This document shows, one piece after another, positions 26,260 to 37,663 of a DNA stretch of 64,000 nucleotides. Each line of letters starts with the position of its first letter. The first letter of the stretch is position 1. Origin of the DNA: Bradyrhizobium sp. RD5-C2 (GTDB lineage: Bacteria; Pseudomonadota; Alphaproteobacteria; Rhizobiales; Xanthobacteraceae). The stretch spans positions 281,305-345,304 of the forward strand of contig NZ_BOVL01000012.1 in assembly GCF_019972155.1 (NCBI RefSeq), in the 5' to 3' direction. The notes under the pieces were generated by a model. It was given only the letters and a program-made list of their open reading frames with translations, was not told the DNA's origin and made no database searches. A program made the position numbers and the translations under genes.

Positions 26260-27180
26260 CTAGTCGAGCTTGAACGGCTCCGATCCGGGATAGGAATGGG
26301 CGACGAACTCGCAGAAGGCGCGGGCCGCCGGTGAAAGCGCCGCGTTGCCCTTCCAGGCAAGCCCGACATCCATGGTATGGACGTCGTCATCAAGCGTCTT
26401 GAGCTCGATGCGATGTCCCTCGAGCGACCAGGGACGGTAGACCATGTCCGACAGGATCGTGATCCCCATCCCGGTCGCGACCATGCTGCGCACGGCCTCT
26501 ACCGACAGGGTGCGGAAGATGACGTTGGGCACGTGTGCCGTGTGCTGCCAGTAGCGCATCGCTGAGCGTTCGGCTTCGTCGACGGTCAACATCAGATAAG
26601 GCTCGCTCGCCAGATCGGTCAGCTTGATGTTGTCCTTGCGCAGCAGCGGATGATTGACGCATGTCCACAAGCGACGCGCCGAGCGTAACAGCAGCCGCGA
26701 GCGAATGGAGTGCCGGTCATGCAGATTCGCGATCAGCATGATGGCCGCATCGACACTGCCGCTGATCAGGCTCTGCTCGATCGCATCACGTTGAAACTCG
26801 TGCAGCCGGACCGTGATGCCCGGGAAGGACCGCCAGAACCGCGTCAGCAATGGCGGCAGGAAATATCCGGCAACGGTATAGCTCACGGCCACGTCCACAG
26901 TGCCGTCGACCTGCGTCCCCCAGCGATGCGGCCCCCGTGTCGCATCCGACACGCTCGCTTCGATCGCGCGGGCGCGCTGCAAGAACTCGTGGCCGTCAAA
27001 CGTCAGCGTCACGCCGTTGGAATGGCGGTCGAACAATTTGCGGCCGAGCTCGGCCTCGAGCGCCTTGATCGACGACGTGACCGCCGATTGCGTCACGTTC
27101 AGAGCCGCCGCGGCCGCGGAAACGCGTCCGCTCTCCGCCGTCGCGATGAAGTGCCGAACCTGACGGAACGTCAGAGACAT
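26260..27180 (-). CDS. LysR family transcriptional regulator (divergent from the liv-pxp operon)
   Basis: A 306-residue LysR regulator. The N-terminal winged helix-turn-helix is LTFRQVRHFIATAESGRVSA / ALNVTQSAVTSSIKALE; the rest is a periplasmic-binding-protein-like effector domain. It diverges from the liv-pxp operon with only 96 bases between starts, which contain an ATATC-N7-GATAT dyad. It is a clear paralogue of the LysR protein at 36593, sharing the segments YTV[AS]GYFLP, PYLMLTVDEA-like, SVEAVRSMVA and YRPWSLEG. The effector is probably a substrate or intermediate of the operon. Confidence 0.92.
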   Translation of the reverse strand: MSLTFRQVRHFIATAESGRVSAAAAALNVTQSAVTSSIKALEAELGRKLFDRHSNGVTLTFDGHEFLQRARAIEASVSDATRGPHRWGTQVDGTVDVAVSYTVAGYFLPPLLTRFWRSFPGITVRLHEFQRDAIEQSLISGSVDAAIMLIANLHDRHSIRSRLLLRSARRLWTCVNHPLLRKDNIKLTDLASEPYLMLTVDEAERSAMRYWQHTAHVPNVIFRTLSVEAVRSMVATGMGITILSDMVYRPWSLEGHRIELKTLDDDVHTMDVGLAWKGNAALSPAARAFCEFVAHSYPGSEPFKLD

Positions 27181-27191
27181 AAAAATTTCCG

Positions 27192-27208
27192 ATATCAGCG
27201 AACGATAT
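27192..27208. promoter_or_regulatory. Candidate LysR operator in the lysR-livG divergent promoter
   Basis: ATATC-AGCGAAC-GATAT, a perfect five-base dyad with a 7-base spacer, lies 12 bases before the LysR start and about 70 bases before livG. It sits where LysR proteins bind to autoregulate and activate the divergent operon. It lacks an exact T-N11-A core, so the call is tentative. Confidence 0.45.
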
Positions 27209-27277
27209 TTCGAATTTTACAATCCCGCGACGGAACGAAAAGATCAATCCGTCGGTTCCGGGTGAGAAGGCGTTGAG

Positions 27278-28050
27278 ATGATGTCCGAAGGTTTGGAATT
27301 GGTCGCTCGCGGTGTCAGCGTCCAATTCGAAGGCCTGAAGGCACTGTCCGACGTTACACTGGCTGTGCCGCGGGGGCATATCGCCGGACTGATTGGGCCC
27401 AATGGGGCCGGCAAAACCACCCTTATTAATGTATTGACCGGTTTCCAGCCGATCGGCGCCGGCACCGTGGAGCTGGAGGGCGAAGCACTCAACGGCATTG
27501 CAGCGCACATGCTGCGACGCAAAGGCGTGGCGCGGACCTTCCAGTCGGGCCGCCTTTTCCGCGACCTGCCTGTCATGGACAACCTGGAAGTGACCGGCGT
27601 CGGTCTCGGTCAGGGCCGTCCCGACGCGATCAGCGAGGCCGAGCGGGTGATGGCCTGGCTCGGCATTTCGCATCTCGCCAACAGCATTGCCGGCGCATTG
27701 CCCTATACCGACGAGCGCCGCGTTGCCATCGGTCGCGCCATCATGGGCACGCCGCGATATCTGCTGCTCGACGAACCGGCGGCAGGCATGTCGGAGCATG
27801 AGAGCCACGAGCTCGCCGGCATCATCCGCAGGATCGCATCCGAGCTCAATGTCGGCGTGCTGCTGATCGAGCACAATATCGGCCTCGTGCTGGAGCTCTG
27901 CGAGCGCATCTTCGTGCTCGATTCCGGCGAGATCATCGAAGTCGGCCCGCCCGCCCAGATCCGCAACAGCGATGCCGTGCGGCATGCCTATATGGGCACG
28001 CAGCGCGACGAACTGATTCCACCGGTCGCAGCCGAAGCGGCCGTGGCGTC

Positions 28051-28054
<4 letters not shown>
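27278..28054 (+). CDS. ABC transporter ATP-binding protein, LivG family
   Basis: A 258-residue ATPase of a Liv-type importer. Walker A is GPNGAGKT (residues 40-47), Walker B LLLDEP (Asp165, Glu166). The signature loop, usually LSxGQ or LPYGxQ, reads LPYTDERR at 141-148, with Thr in place of the conserved Gly. The LivG-type insert QSGRLFRDLPVMDNL is present. The first gene of a ten-gene operon reaching pxpC; its end overlaps livF by four bases. Confidence 0.93.
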
Positions 28055-28773
<719 letters not shown>

Positions 28774-28774
28774 G

Positions 28775-29689
28775 ATGCGCGAGCTGCTCCAGATCATCTT
28801 CGACGCGCTGAGCCTCGGCAGCCTCTATGCGCTGGGCGCGCTCGGCATCGCCCTGATCTTCGGCGTCATGCGGCTCGTCAATTTCGCTCACGGCGATTTC
28901 ATCGCCTTCTGCGTCTTCGCCATGCTGTGGCCGTCGATCGATGCGGCGGCGATCGTGTTTGCCGGCCAGTTGCCGTTCTATCTTTTGATCCCGCTGCTGC
29001 TGCTGATCGGCGCTGCGCTGTCCATCCTGTCGGAGGTCGTCGTCTTCCGCCGCTTCCGCAACGCCAATCCGGCGACGATGATGATCGCGTCCTTCGCGCT
29101 CGGCTTCGTCATCCGCCATGTCCTGCTGATGCTGTTTTCCAGCCGACCGAAGTCGATCACGCTGTGGCCGAGCCTCGGCCTGCCGGTCGAAGTCTTCGGC
29201 GCGCACATCCCGATGCTCCAGGTCGTGACCATCATCATCACGCTGGCCGTGCTTGTGATCCTCGTCCTGTTCCTGAAGCGCACACGCTACGGGCTCGAGA
29301 TGCGCGCCGCGGCCGATAATTTCACCATGGCGCGCATGCTCGGGGTCCGCGCCAACGGTGTGATCTTGCTGGCCTTCGCCATCAGCGGCATGCTGGCGGC
29401 GGCGATCGGCCTGATCCTGGCGACCAATTCCGGCACCGCCGACATCGGCATGGGCGCCAACGTGATGCTGATCGCGTTCATCGCGACCGTGATCGGCGGT
29501 CTCGGCAGCATTCCCGGCGCCGTTGCCGCCGGCTTCCTGATCGGTGCGGCCAGCGTCGTATTCCAGGCGACCTTGCCGCACGACGCCCGCGTGTTCCGCG
29601 ACGCGTTCGTCTATGGCGCCGTCATCGTCGTCCTTCTGGTGCGGCCGCAGGGCCTGTTTGCACCGAAATCCGCCAAGCAGAGGGTCTGA
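28775..29689 (+). CDS. ABC transporter permease, LivH family
   Basis: A 304-residue inner-membrane permease with about eight hydrophobic segments. The starting segment ALSLGSLYALGALGIALIFG and VNFAHGDFIAF near residue 35 are hallmarks of LivH, as is GLGSIPGAVAAGFLIG near 245. It forms the translocation channel with the LivM-type protein encoded three bases later. The imported compound is unknown; the downstream catabolic genes suggest a cyclic amide or related molecule rather than leucine. Confidence 0.93.
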   Translation: MRELLQIIFDALSLGSLYALGALGIALIFGVMRLVNFAHGDFIAFCVFAMLWPSIDAAAIVFAGQLPFYLLIPLLLLIGAALSILSEVVVFRRFRNANPATMMIASFALGFVIRHVLLMLFSSRPKSITLWPSLGLPVEVFGAHIPMLQVVTIIITLAVLVILVLFLKRTRYGLEMRAAADNFTMARMLGVRANGVILLAFAISGMLAAAIGLILATNSGTADIGMGANVMLIAFIATVIGGLGSIPGAVAAGFLIGAASVVFQATLPHDARVFRDAFVYGAVIVVLLVRPQGLFAPKSAKQRV

Positions 29690-29692
29690 TCG

Positions 29693-30766
29693 ATGTCGCA
29701 GCGGCCGTCCGTCATCCGGCAAACGATCATCACGCCGATCGTGCTGATCGTGGCGCTGCTCATCATGGCCGCCCTCTCCTATCAGTTCGGCAGCCGGGCC
29801 TTCAACCGCACCGTGGTCGAGATGTTCATCAACATCATGGTGGTGGTCGGCCTCTACGTCTTCGTCGGCAATTCGGGCCTGCTGTCGTTCGGCCATATCA
29901 GCTTCATGTGCCTCGGTGCCTACATGACCGCCTGGCTCACCATTCCGCCGGTGATGAAGTCGATCACGCTCAAGGGCCTGCCTGCGTGGCTGCTCCACGC
30001 ACAACTGCCAATGTGGGTGGCGACGCCGATCTCCGGCCTGTTTGCCGCATTGTTCGCGCTGATCGTCGGGCGCGTCATCATGCGCTTGTCGGGCATTGCG
30101 GCCTCGATTGCGACCTTCGGCCTGCTCGGCGTCATCAACAACGTCTATTCGAACTGGGATTCGGTGACGGGCGGACAAGGCTCGATCGTCGGCATTCCGC
30201 CCACCATGAATGTCTGGACCGCATGGATCGGCGGCGCCGTGGCCATCGCGATCGCCTATCTCTACTCGATCTCGCGCTCGGGCCTCGCGCTGCGCGCCAC
30301 GCGCGACGAAGCGGTCGCCGCCAGCGCCTCCGGCATCGACATCGTCCGCGAACGGCTGATCGCCTTCGTCGTCAGCGCCTTCATCATCGGGCTCGCCGGC
30401 GCGCTGTACGCGCATTTCCTGAGCATCGTCAATCCCGGCGCATTCTATCTGCGGACCACCTTCATCACGCTGTCGATGCTGGTCGTCGGCGGCATGTACA
30501 GCCTCAGCGGCGCCGTCTCCGGCGTGGTCGCGATATCGGTGCTGATCGAGCTGTTCCGTGACCTCGAGAAGGGCATCAGCCTGGGCGGGCACACCGTCGG
30601 CCTGCCGAACGGCGTCCAGGAGATCGCGATCGGGATCATCACCATCGTGATCCTGATGTACCTGCCGACGGGATTGACCCGCAACCGGGAGTTCTCCTGG
30701 CGCCGATGGCCATTGCAGCGGCGCCTGACCCGGCCCGTCCAGACCGCACTGAAGGAACTGCACTGA
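29693..30766 (+). CDS. ABC transporter permease, LivM family
   Basis: A 357-residue permease with about nine to ten hydrophobic segments. NSGLLSFGHISFMCLGAYMTAW is the LivM signature (given in halves NSGLLSFGH and ISFMCLGAYM), with RATRDEAVAASASGID in the cytoplasmic coupling loop. It is the second channel subunit of the importer and sits between livH and the binding-protein gene. Confidence 0.93.
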   Translation: MSQRPSVIRQTIITPIVLIVALLIMAALSYQFGSRAFNRTVVEMFINIMVVVGLYVFVGNSGLLSFGHISFMCLGAYMTAWLTIPPVMKSITLKGLPAWLLHAQLPMWVATPISGLFAALFALIVGRVIMRLSGIAASIATFGLLGVINNVYSNWDSVTGGQGSIVGIPPTMNVWTAWIGGAVAIAIAYLYSISRSGLALRATRDEAVAASASGIDIVRERLIAFVVSAFIIGLAGALYAHFLSIVNPGAFYLRTTFITLSMLVVGGMYSLSGAVSGVVAISVLIELFRDLEKGISLGGHTVGLPNGVQEIAIGIITIVILMYLPTGLTRNREFSWRRWPLQRRLTRPVQTALKELH

Positions 30767-30796
30767 CGCTCGTTTGTAAAATTGGAGGAGTGGGAT

Positions 30797-31984
30797 ATGC
30801 GCATTACGACATTACTCGGCATTCTGGCCGGAGCATCCGCGCTCTGGTTCACGCCGGCCCAGGCGGCCGACGAGATCGTCGTTGGTTTTGCGACCGCGGC
30901 ATCCGGATTCATGCAGGCCTACGACAAGCCGGCGCAGGACGCGGCGTTGATCCGGATCGATGAGATCAACAAGGCCGGCGGCCTGCTCGGCAAGAAGATC
31001 AAGCCGGTGTTTGCCGACACCAAGACCGATCAGGCCGAAGGCGCCAAAGCCGGTCTTGCGGTGCTCGACCAGGGCGCCGACCTCGTGATCGTCTCCTGCG
31101 ACTACGATTACGGTGCGCCCGCGGCGCTGCAGGCGCAGGCGGCCGGCAAGGTTTCCTTCTTCCTTTGCGCCGAATCGATCAAGGCCGGCATTCCCGGCGT
31201 CGGTCCGTTCTCGTTCTCGGCCTCGGTGCTGGCACCGGTGCAGGGCGCAACCATGTCGGAATGGGCGTACACAAAGAAGAATGCGCGCAGCTTCTATCGG
31301 CTGCTCGACAGCTGGACCGTCTACAACAAGGGCATTTGCGACGGCTTCGACTGGATGCTGCCGCGCCTGAAGGAGGCCAAGCTGGTCGGCAGCGACACGT
31401 TCAAGAACGACGATGCCTCGATCGCGTCGCAGATCACGCGGATCAAGAGCCTGCCGAAGGAGCCTGACGCCATCATGCTCTGCACGATGATGCCGGGCGC
31501 CGTCTCCGCCATCAAGCAGATCCGCGCCGCCGGCATCAAGTCGATGATACTGAACGGCTCGGGCGTCGATGGCAGCTACTGGCTGAACGCCGTTCCTGAT
31601 CTCTCGAACTTCTATGTTCCCGTACAGGGCTCGGTCTACGGCGACGATCCGAACCCGAAGGTCAACGAGTTCAACAAGAAGTACAAGGAAGTCACCGGCG
31701 GCGACCCGTCGAGCCAGTACGTCTATCCCGGCTACGTCCTGATCGACGTCTGGGCCAAGGCGGTCGAGCGCGCCAAATCGACCGATGCGGCGCCCGTCGT
31801 GGCCGAGCTCGAGAAGATGAAGGACGAGTCCACGCTGTTCGGGCCGCGCACCTTCAGCAAGGACATCCACCACCAGAACCAGGGCCGTTACCTGATCGTC
31901 GACACCGAGGCCGGCAAGCCGAAGGTGATCGACCAGTGGACGATCTCGGAAAAGATCCCGCTCGATTATCTGGTGTCCAAGTAA
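30797..31984 (+). CDS. ABC transporter substrate-binding protein, LivK-like family
   Basis: A 395-residue exported receptor with a signal peptide cleaved near PAQAA. The mature start DEIVVGFATAASGFMQAYD is LivK-like but lacks the usual GPLTG, and SCDYDYGAPAALQAQ replaces the common serine-rich ligand loop, hinting at an unusual ligand. GGAGGAG stands six bases before the ATG at 30797. It is the fifth gene of the operon and is followed by a 14-base-arm hairpin before pxpA. Confidence 0.9.
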   Translation: MRITTLLGILAGASALWFTPAQAADEIVVGFATAASGFMQAYDKPAQDAALIRIDEINKAGGLLGKKIKPVFADTKTDQAEGAKAGLAVLDQGADLVIVSCDYDYGAPAALQAQAAGKVSFFLCAESIKAGIPGVGPFSFSASVLAPVQGATMSEWAYTKKNARSFYRLLDSWTVYNKGICDGFDWMLPRLKEAKLVGSDTFKNDDASIASQITRIKSLPKEPDAIMLCTMMPGAVSAIKQIRAAGIKSMILNGSGVDGSYWLNAVPDLSNFYVPVQGSVYGDDPNPKVNEFNKKYKEVTGGDPSSQYVYPGYVLIDVWAKAVERAKSTDAAPVVAELEKMKDESTLFGPRTFSKDIHHQNQGRYLIVDTEAGKPKVIDQWTISEKIPLDYLVSK

Positions 31985-31996
31985 CCCGGCAACGCG

Positions 31997-32029
31997 CCGC
32001 CCAGGGTGCGCCGGACGCACCCCGGGCGG
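31997..32029 (+). other. Strong mid-operon hairpin after the binding-protein gene
   Basis: CCGCCCAGGGTGCG (31997-32010), loop CCGGA, then CGCACCCCGGGCGG (32016-32029): 14-base arms with a single mismatch. It lies 12 bases after the binding-protein stop, with no T-run, inside an operon. It probably protects the upstream mRNA or attenuates downstream transcription, so the receptor is made in excess. Confidence 0.65.
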
Positions 32030-32072
32030 TCGCGACGGTCGTATGCAAAGCCAGTTGGAAGGAAATCAGGAG

Positions 32073-32801
32073 ATGGTCGTGATCAACTGCGACATGGGCG
32101 AGGCCTACGGCCTCTACAAGATGGGCGACGACAAGGCATTGATGCCCCATATCGACGTCGCCAACGTCGCCTGCGGCTTTCATGCCTCCGACTTCAACCA
32201 CATGCGCAAGACGGTGCAGCTCGCCAAGCAGTTCGGCGTCAAGGTCGGCGCGCACCCCTCGCTGCCGGATCTGCAGGGATTTGGCCGCAGGGAGATGAAG
32301 ATCAGCCGCGAGGAGCTGACCAACTGCCTGCTCTACCAGATCGGCGCACTCAAGGCGTTCCTGGATGCCGAAGGCTTGGCGCTCAATCATATCAAGCCGC
32401 ACGGCGCGCTCTACGGCATGGCCTCGCGCAACGAGGACATCGCCGAAGCCGTGGCTGACGCCGCCGATGTCTACAAGGTGCCGCTGCTCGGCATGAAGGG
32501 AACGCTGCACCAACAGGTCTATGAGCGCCGCGGCCACGCCTTCGTCGCCGAGTACTACGCCGACCTCGACTATAATGCCGACGGCAGCCTGATCATCACG
32601 CGCGAGCACGAGGCGAAGGACCCGGCCGAGGCCGCCACCCGCTGCGCGAGAGCCGTCAACGAGGGCAAGACGCGTACGGTGGCGGGAAACGACATCGTGG
32701 TCGGCGCCGATTCGATCTGCATTCACTCCGATACGCCGAACGCCGTCGCCATCGCGGAGGCCGTCCGCGAAGCGGTTCGTCCCTATCTCACCGCGCGCTG
32801 A
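32073..32801 (+). CDS. pxpA: LamB/YcsF family protein, 5-oxoprolinase subunit A-like
   Basis: A 242-residue LamB/YcsF protein. The family signatures are INCDMGEAYGLYKMGDD, ANVACGFHASD, KVGAHPSLPDLQGFGRR and IKPHGALYG; the fold is a polysaccharide-deacetylase-like barrel. PxpA with PxpB and PxpC forms the bacterial ATP-dependent 5-oxoprolinase. Here it lies in one operon with B- and C-like subunits but also with a biotin carrier and a biotin carboxylase, so the substrate may differ from 5-oxoproline. GGAAGGA precedes the ATG at 32073; a start at 32043 would add ten residues. Confidence 0.88.
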   Translation: MVVINCDMGEAYGLYKMGDDKALMPHIDVANVACGFHASDFNHMRKTVQLAKQFGVKVGAHPSLPDLQGFGRREMKISREELTNCLLYQIGALKAFLDAEGLALNHIKPHGALYGMASRNEDIAEAVADAADVYKVPLLGMKGTLHQQVYERRGHAFVAEYYADLDYNADGSLIITREHEAKDPAEAATRCARAVNEGKTRTVAGNDIVVGADSICIHSDTPNAVAIAEAVREAVRPYLTAR

Positions 32802-32840
32802 GCCGTCGCGGCAAGAAAACCAATTACCCACGAGGAAACC

Positions 32841-33083
32841 ATGGCAACGCAGCAGATCTTCTCGCCGCTCCCGGGCATCTTTTATCGCAAGCCGTCGCCC
32901 GACAAGCCGTTCTACAAGAACGACGGCGACGTCGTCACGGAGAGCGACACGATCGGGCTCATCGAGGTGATGAAATCGTTCAATGAGGTGAAGGCCGGCG
33001 CCGCCGGCAAGATCGTTCGCTTCCTGGCCGAGAACGAGGATGCCGTGATGGCCGGCCAGCCGATCGCCGAAATCGACGTTTGA
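32841..33083 (+). CDS. Biotin carboxyl carrier protein (free-standing biotinyl domain)
   Basis: An 80-residue biotinyl domain without the N-terminal Ala/Pro linker of AccB. The biotin attachment motif reads EVMKSFNEV with Lys45 as acceptor, versus EAMKM in most carriers. The AccB-type thumb RKPSPDKPF is retained. It shuttles carboxybiotin between the biotin carboxylase encoded next and a carboxyltransferase, most likely the PxpB/PxpC-like pair that follows. Annotation as an acetyl-CoA carboxylase part is probably misleading, because no AccA/AccD genes adjoin. Confidence 0.9.
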   Translation: MATQQIFSPLPGIFYRKPSPDKPFYKNDGDVVTESDTIGLIEVMKSFNEVKAGAAGKIVRFLAENEDAVMAGQPIAEIDV

Positions 33084-33095
33084 GCCCGACCAGCC

Positions 33096-34496
<1,401 letters not shown>

Positions 34497-34539
34497 TGGC
34501 GAGAGAATCCGCCCCGTCAGCAACAGGAGGCCGCTAGTC

Positions 34540-35415
34540 ATGCAAACTCGATTTTCCTTCGGCGGCGACGAGCACATTTTCGCCGAGGTCGGCGAAGCGA
34601 TGTCGCTCGAGGCCTTTTTCAAGAGCCTCTTCATCACCAATGCGGTGCGCGACGCCAAGATCAGGGGTGTCACGGAGATCTGCCCCGCCAACGCGTCCTA
34701 TCAGGTCAAGTTCGATCCGGATCAGATCAAGCCGGACGATCTCCTGACCGAGCTGAAGCGGCTGGATTCCGCATCCGAGAAATCGGAACCGGTGATCAAG
34801 ACGCGGATCATCGAGATTCCCGTGCTCTACAACGATCCCTGGACGCATGAGACCCTGATGCGCTTCCGCGAGCGTCATCAGGATCCGAACGGGACCGACC
34901 TCGAATACGCCGCGCGCATCAACGGCCTCGATAGCGTCGACGCCTTCATCAAGGCGCATTCCAGCGCGCCCTGGTTCGTCTCGATGGTCGGCTTCGTCGC
35001 CGGCCTGCCCTTCCTCTACCAGATGGTCGAGCGCAAGCGGCAGCTTCAGGCGCCGAAATATCTGCGCCCGCGCACCGACACGCCGAAGCTCACCGTCGGA
35101 CATGGCGGCTGCTTCAGCTGCATCTACTCGGTGCGCGGCGCCGGCGGCTACCAGATGTTCGGCATCACGCCGATGCCGATCTATGACCCCAACCAGAACA
35201 TCAGCTATTTGCGCGACTTCATGTGCCTGTTCAAACCGGGCGATATCGTGAAGTGGAAACCGATCGACCGGGCGGCCTATGACGCAGCGGTCGCCGACGT
35301 CGACGCCGGCCGCTTCGCGCCTGTGATCCGCGACGTCTCGTTCTCGCTGACCGAGTTCAACCGCGACGTTGATGCCTACAACGCCAAGCTCGATGGAGTT
35401 CTCCATGGCCGTTAA
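34540..35415 (+). CDS. pxpB: 5-oxoprolinase subunit B / carboxyltransferase domain protein (KipI-AHS1 family)
   Basis: A 291-residue protein of the AHS1 (allophanate hydrolase subunit 1, KipI, PxpB) family. Recognisable parts are RIIEIPVLYND, the loop VGFVAGLPFLYQM and the C-terminal FGITPMPIYDPNQ, equivalent to the conserved substrate-site region. It is longer than stand-alone PxpB (about 220 residues) by an N-terminal extension. AHS1 domains also form half of the carboxyltransferase of urea carboxylase. AGGAGG lies about 10 bases before the ATG, and its end overlaps the next gene by 11 bases. Confidence 0.88.
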   Translation: MQTRFSFGGDEHIFAEVGEAMSLEAFFKSLFITNAVRDAKIRGVTEICPANASYQVKFDPDQIKPDDLLTELKRLDSASEKSEPVIKTRIIEIPVLYNDPWTHETLMRFRERHQDPNGTDLEYAARINGLDSVDAFIKAHSSAPWFVSMVGFVAGLPFLYQMVERKRQLQAPKYLRPRTDTPKLTVGHGGCFSCIYSVRGAGGYQMFGITPMPIYDPNQNISYLRDFMCLFKPGDIVKWKPIDRAAYDAAVADVDAGRFAPVIRDVSFSLTEFNRDVDAYNAKLDGVLHGR

Positions 35416-36382
35416 GGTTTTGAAGCCGGGTCTTGCGACCACCGTCCAGGATCTCGGACGTCCGGGCTATTATCACATCGGCATCCCGCTCTCCGGCGCC
35501 ATGGACCGTCACGCGCTGGTCGCGGCCAATTTGCTGGTCGGCAACGACGCGGGTGCTGCCGTGCTCGAGGCCGTGTTCATGGGACCCGAGCTCGAATTCA
35601 CCGCGGACGCGACCGTCGCGATCACCGGCGCGGAGCTGCCGCCGAAACTCGACGGCGAGCCGCGCGAAACCTGGACCAGCTTCAAGGTGAAGCGCGGCCA
35701 GATCCTCTCCTTCGATTTCCTCAAGCAGGGCGCGCGCGGCTACGTCGCAGTCGCCGGCGGCATCGACGTGCCCGTCGTCCTCGGCTCGCGCTCGACCTAT
35801 GCGCTCGGCGCGCTCGGCGGCTTCAAGGGCCGCAAGCTCGAGGCCGGCGACGAACTGCCGATCGGCAGTGCCGGCGCGACGGGCAAGGACGGGCGCAGCG
35901 TTGCCAGGGATTTGCGTGGACAACCGGCAGGGATGCCGACGGAACTGCGCGCCATGCCCGGTCTCTACTGGCACCGCATCACCGAGGCGGCCGGCGACGG
36001 CTTCTTCTCCGATACCTGGAAGGTGGCGCCGGAAGCCGACCGGATCGGCTACCGCTTCAAGGGCGGCAAGCCGCTCGAATTCGTTCCGCGCGAACCGCCG
36101 TTCGGCGCCGGCTCCGACCCGTCCAACATCACCGATGCCTGCTATCCCTACGGCTCGATCCAGGTTCCCGGCGGCACCGAACCGATCGTGCTGCATCGTG
36201 ACGCAGTGTCCGGCGGCGGCTACTTCATGGTCGGGACCGTGATCGCCGCGGACATGGATCTGATCGGCCAGCTGCAGCCCAATACGCCGGTGAAATTCGT
36301 CAAGGTCGACATGAACCAGGCGCTTGCGGCCCGCAAGAGCCGGTCGGAATTGCTGGGCAAGCTGCACAGCGCGCTGGCGTAG
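35405..36382 (+). CDS. pxpC: 5-oxoprolinase subunit C / carboxyltransferase domain protein (KipA-AHS2 family)
   Basis: A 325-residue AHS2-family protein. The N-terminal VLKPGLATTVQDLGRPGYY and IPLSGAMDRHALVAANLLVGN are family hallmarks, followed by GYVAVAGGIDVPVVLGSRSTY. PxpC pairs with PxpB; in urea carboxylase the equivalent domain completes the carboxyltransferase site. The ATG at 35405 is chosen because GGAG lies 8 bases upstream and the conserved start follows directly. It ends the liv-pxp operon and is followed by a hairpin. Confidence 0.9.
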   Translation: MAVKVLKPGLATTVQDLGRPGYYHIGIPLSGAMDRHALVAANLLVGNDAGAAVLEAVFMGPELEFTADATVAITGAELPPKLDGEPRETWTSFKVKRGQILSFDFLKQGARGYVAVAGGIDVPVVLGSRSTYALGALGGFKGRKLEAGDELPIGSAGATGKDGRSVARDLRGQPAGMPTELRAMPGLYWHRITEAAGDGFFSDTWKVAPEADRIGYRFKGGKPLEFVPREPPFGAGSDPSNITDACYPYGSIQVPGGTEPIVLHRDAVSGGGYFMVGTVIAADMDLIGQLQPNTPVKFVKVDMNQALAARKSRSELLGKLHSALA

Positions 36383-36415
36383 CCGCCGGCAGCTGCGTCC
36401 CTATCCGCCAAAGAC

Positions 36416-36441
36416 CGCGGCCACCGATCGGGGTGACCGCG
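36416..36441 (+). terminator. Hairpin at the end of the liv-pxp operon
   Basis: CGCGGCCACC (36416-36425) and GGTGACCGCG (36432-36441) form a 10-base stem with one mismatch and a 6-base loop, 34 bases after pxpC. There is no T-run; a factor-dependent or 3'-protective end is likely. Confidence 0.5.
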
Positions 36442-36592
36442 CGTATTCCAGGCTTCAGGCCGTCGGTTGCGGCCTCTCCCGCCTGATATTGACGTCACCG
36501 CGCGCTCTGTACCTGTCGGCACGAGAGTTGCAACGAATGCAGCCGGGTTGAGAAACACCGCTCATGAGTTAGGCAACATCGGAACAACCGCG

Positions 36593-37558
36593 ATGTCCGT
36601 TTCTCTGAAACAGATCCGCTACTTCGTCGCCGCCGCCGAAACCGGGCGCATCAGCCAGGCGGCGATCGACCTCAACGTCTCGCAGTCCGCGGTCACCGCG
36701 GCCATTCAGCAGCTCGAAGCGACCGTCTGCGCTCGCCTGCTGGAGCGCGCGCCGAACGGCGTGACCGTCACCATGGAGGGCAGCCGCTTCCTGTCCCAGG
36801 GCCGTCAAATCCTCGCCGCCGTCGCCGAAGCGGTACGGAACACCCAGATATCCGCGGGACCGCTGTTCGGCACGGTCCGCGTCGGCGTCACCTACACCGT
36901 GTCGGGCTATTTCCTGCCGCGCCATCAGAAACGCTTCCAGGCAAGTTTTCCCGGCATCACGATCGAGCTGTTCGAGGCGCCGCGCGACGTGCTGGAACGT
37001 GCACTCGTCGACGGCGCGCTCGATCTCGCGGTGATGCTGGTCTCGAACCTGCGTGACAACGCCAAACTCACCAGCGAGACGCTGCTGCGATCGCCGCGCC
37101 GCCTGTGGCTTGCGCCCGAGCATCCGCTGACCCGCGCCGAGCGGGTCCATCTCGCCGACATCGCCACCCATCCCTACGTCATGCTCACCGTCGACGAGGC
37201 CAAGCACACCTCGATGCGCTATTGGAGCAACGCCTCGCTCGAACCCAACACGATCTTCCGCACCTCCTCGGTCGAAGCCGTGCGCTCCATGGTCGCGGGC
37301 GGCATGGGGATCGCCATTCTCTCCGACCTGATCTACCGGCCCTGGTCGCTGGAGGGACAGCGGATCGAGACCCGCGTCATCGAGGACGAGGTGCCCAGCA
37401 TGGATATCGGTCTTGCGTGGCGGCGCGACATCAAGCCGTCGGAAGCCGCGATGGCGTTCCGCGATTTCATGCGCTTTGCGGTGGCGGGCGTCGGGCCAGC
37501 CCGGCCCCCGGTCAGCATGGATCATCGGCACCAGGCCGAGGAGGCGATCGAAATCTAG
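36593..37558 (+). CDS. LysR family transcriptional regulator (paralogue at the end of the liv-pxp operon)
   Basis: A 321-residue LysR regulator. Winged helix-turn-helix VSLKQIRYFVAAAETGRISQ / LNVSQSAVTAAIQQLE, then an effector-binding domain. It is clearly homologous over its length to the LysR protein encoded at 26260-27180, including YTVSGYFLP, HPYVMLTVDEAKHTSMRYW and SVEAVRSMVAGGMGIAILSD. ATG at 36593 aligns with the paralogue start, though the ribosome-binding site is weak. It may control the upstream operon, the downstream hyu genes, or both. Confidence 0.9.
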   Translation: MSVSLKQIRYFVAAAETGRISQAAIDLNVSQSAVTAAIQQLEATVCARLLERAPNGVTVTMEGSRFLSQGRQILAAVAEAVRNTQISAGPLFGTVRVGVTYTVSGYFLPRHQKRFQASFPGITIELFEAPRDVLERALVDGALDLAVMLVSNLRDNAKLTSETLLRSPRRLWLAPEHPLTRAERVHLADIATHPYVMLTVDEAKHTSMRYWSNASLEPNTIFRTSSVEAVRSMVAGGMGIAILSDLIYRPWSLEGQRIETRVIEDEVPSMDIGLAWRRDIKPSEAAMAFRDFMRFAVAGVGPARPPVSMDHRHQAEEAIEI

Positions 37559-37663
37559 ATTATCTGTTTCCGTTTTATTCGACTTGACGCCGTCCGGCAG
37601 TCCTCGCCAAACTTTGGACGGGACACGACGACCGGAGGCACAGCCGGCGGCGGGGAGTGAGAC

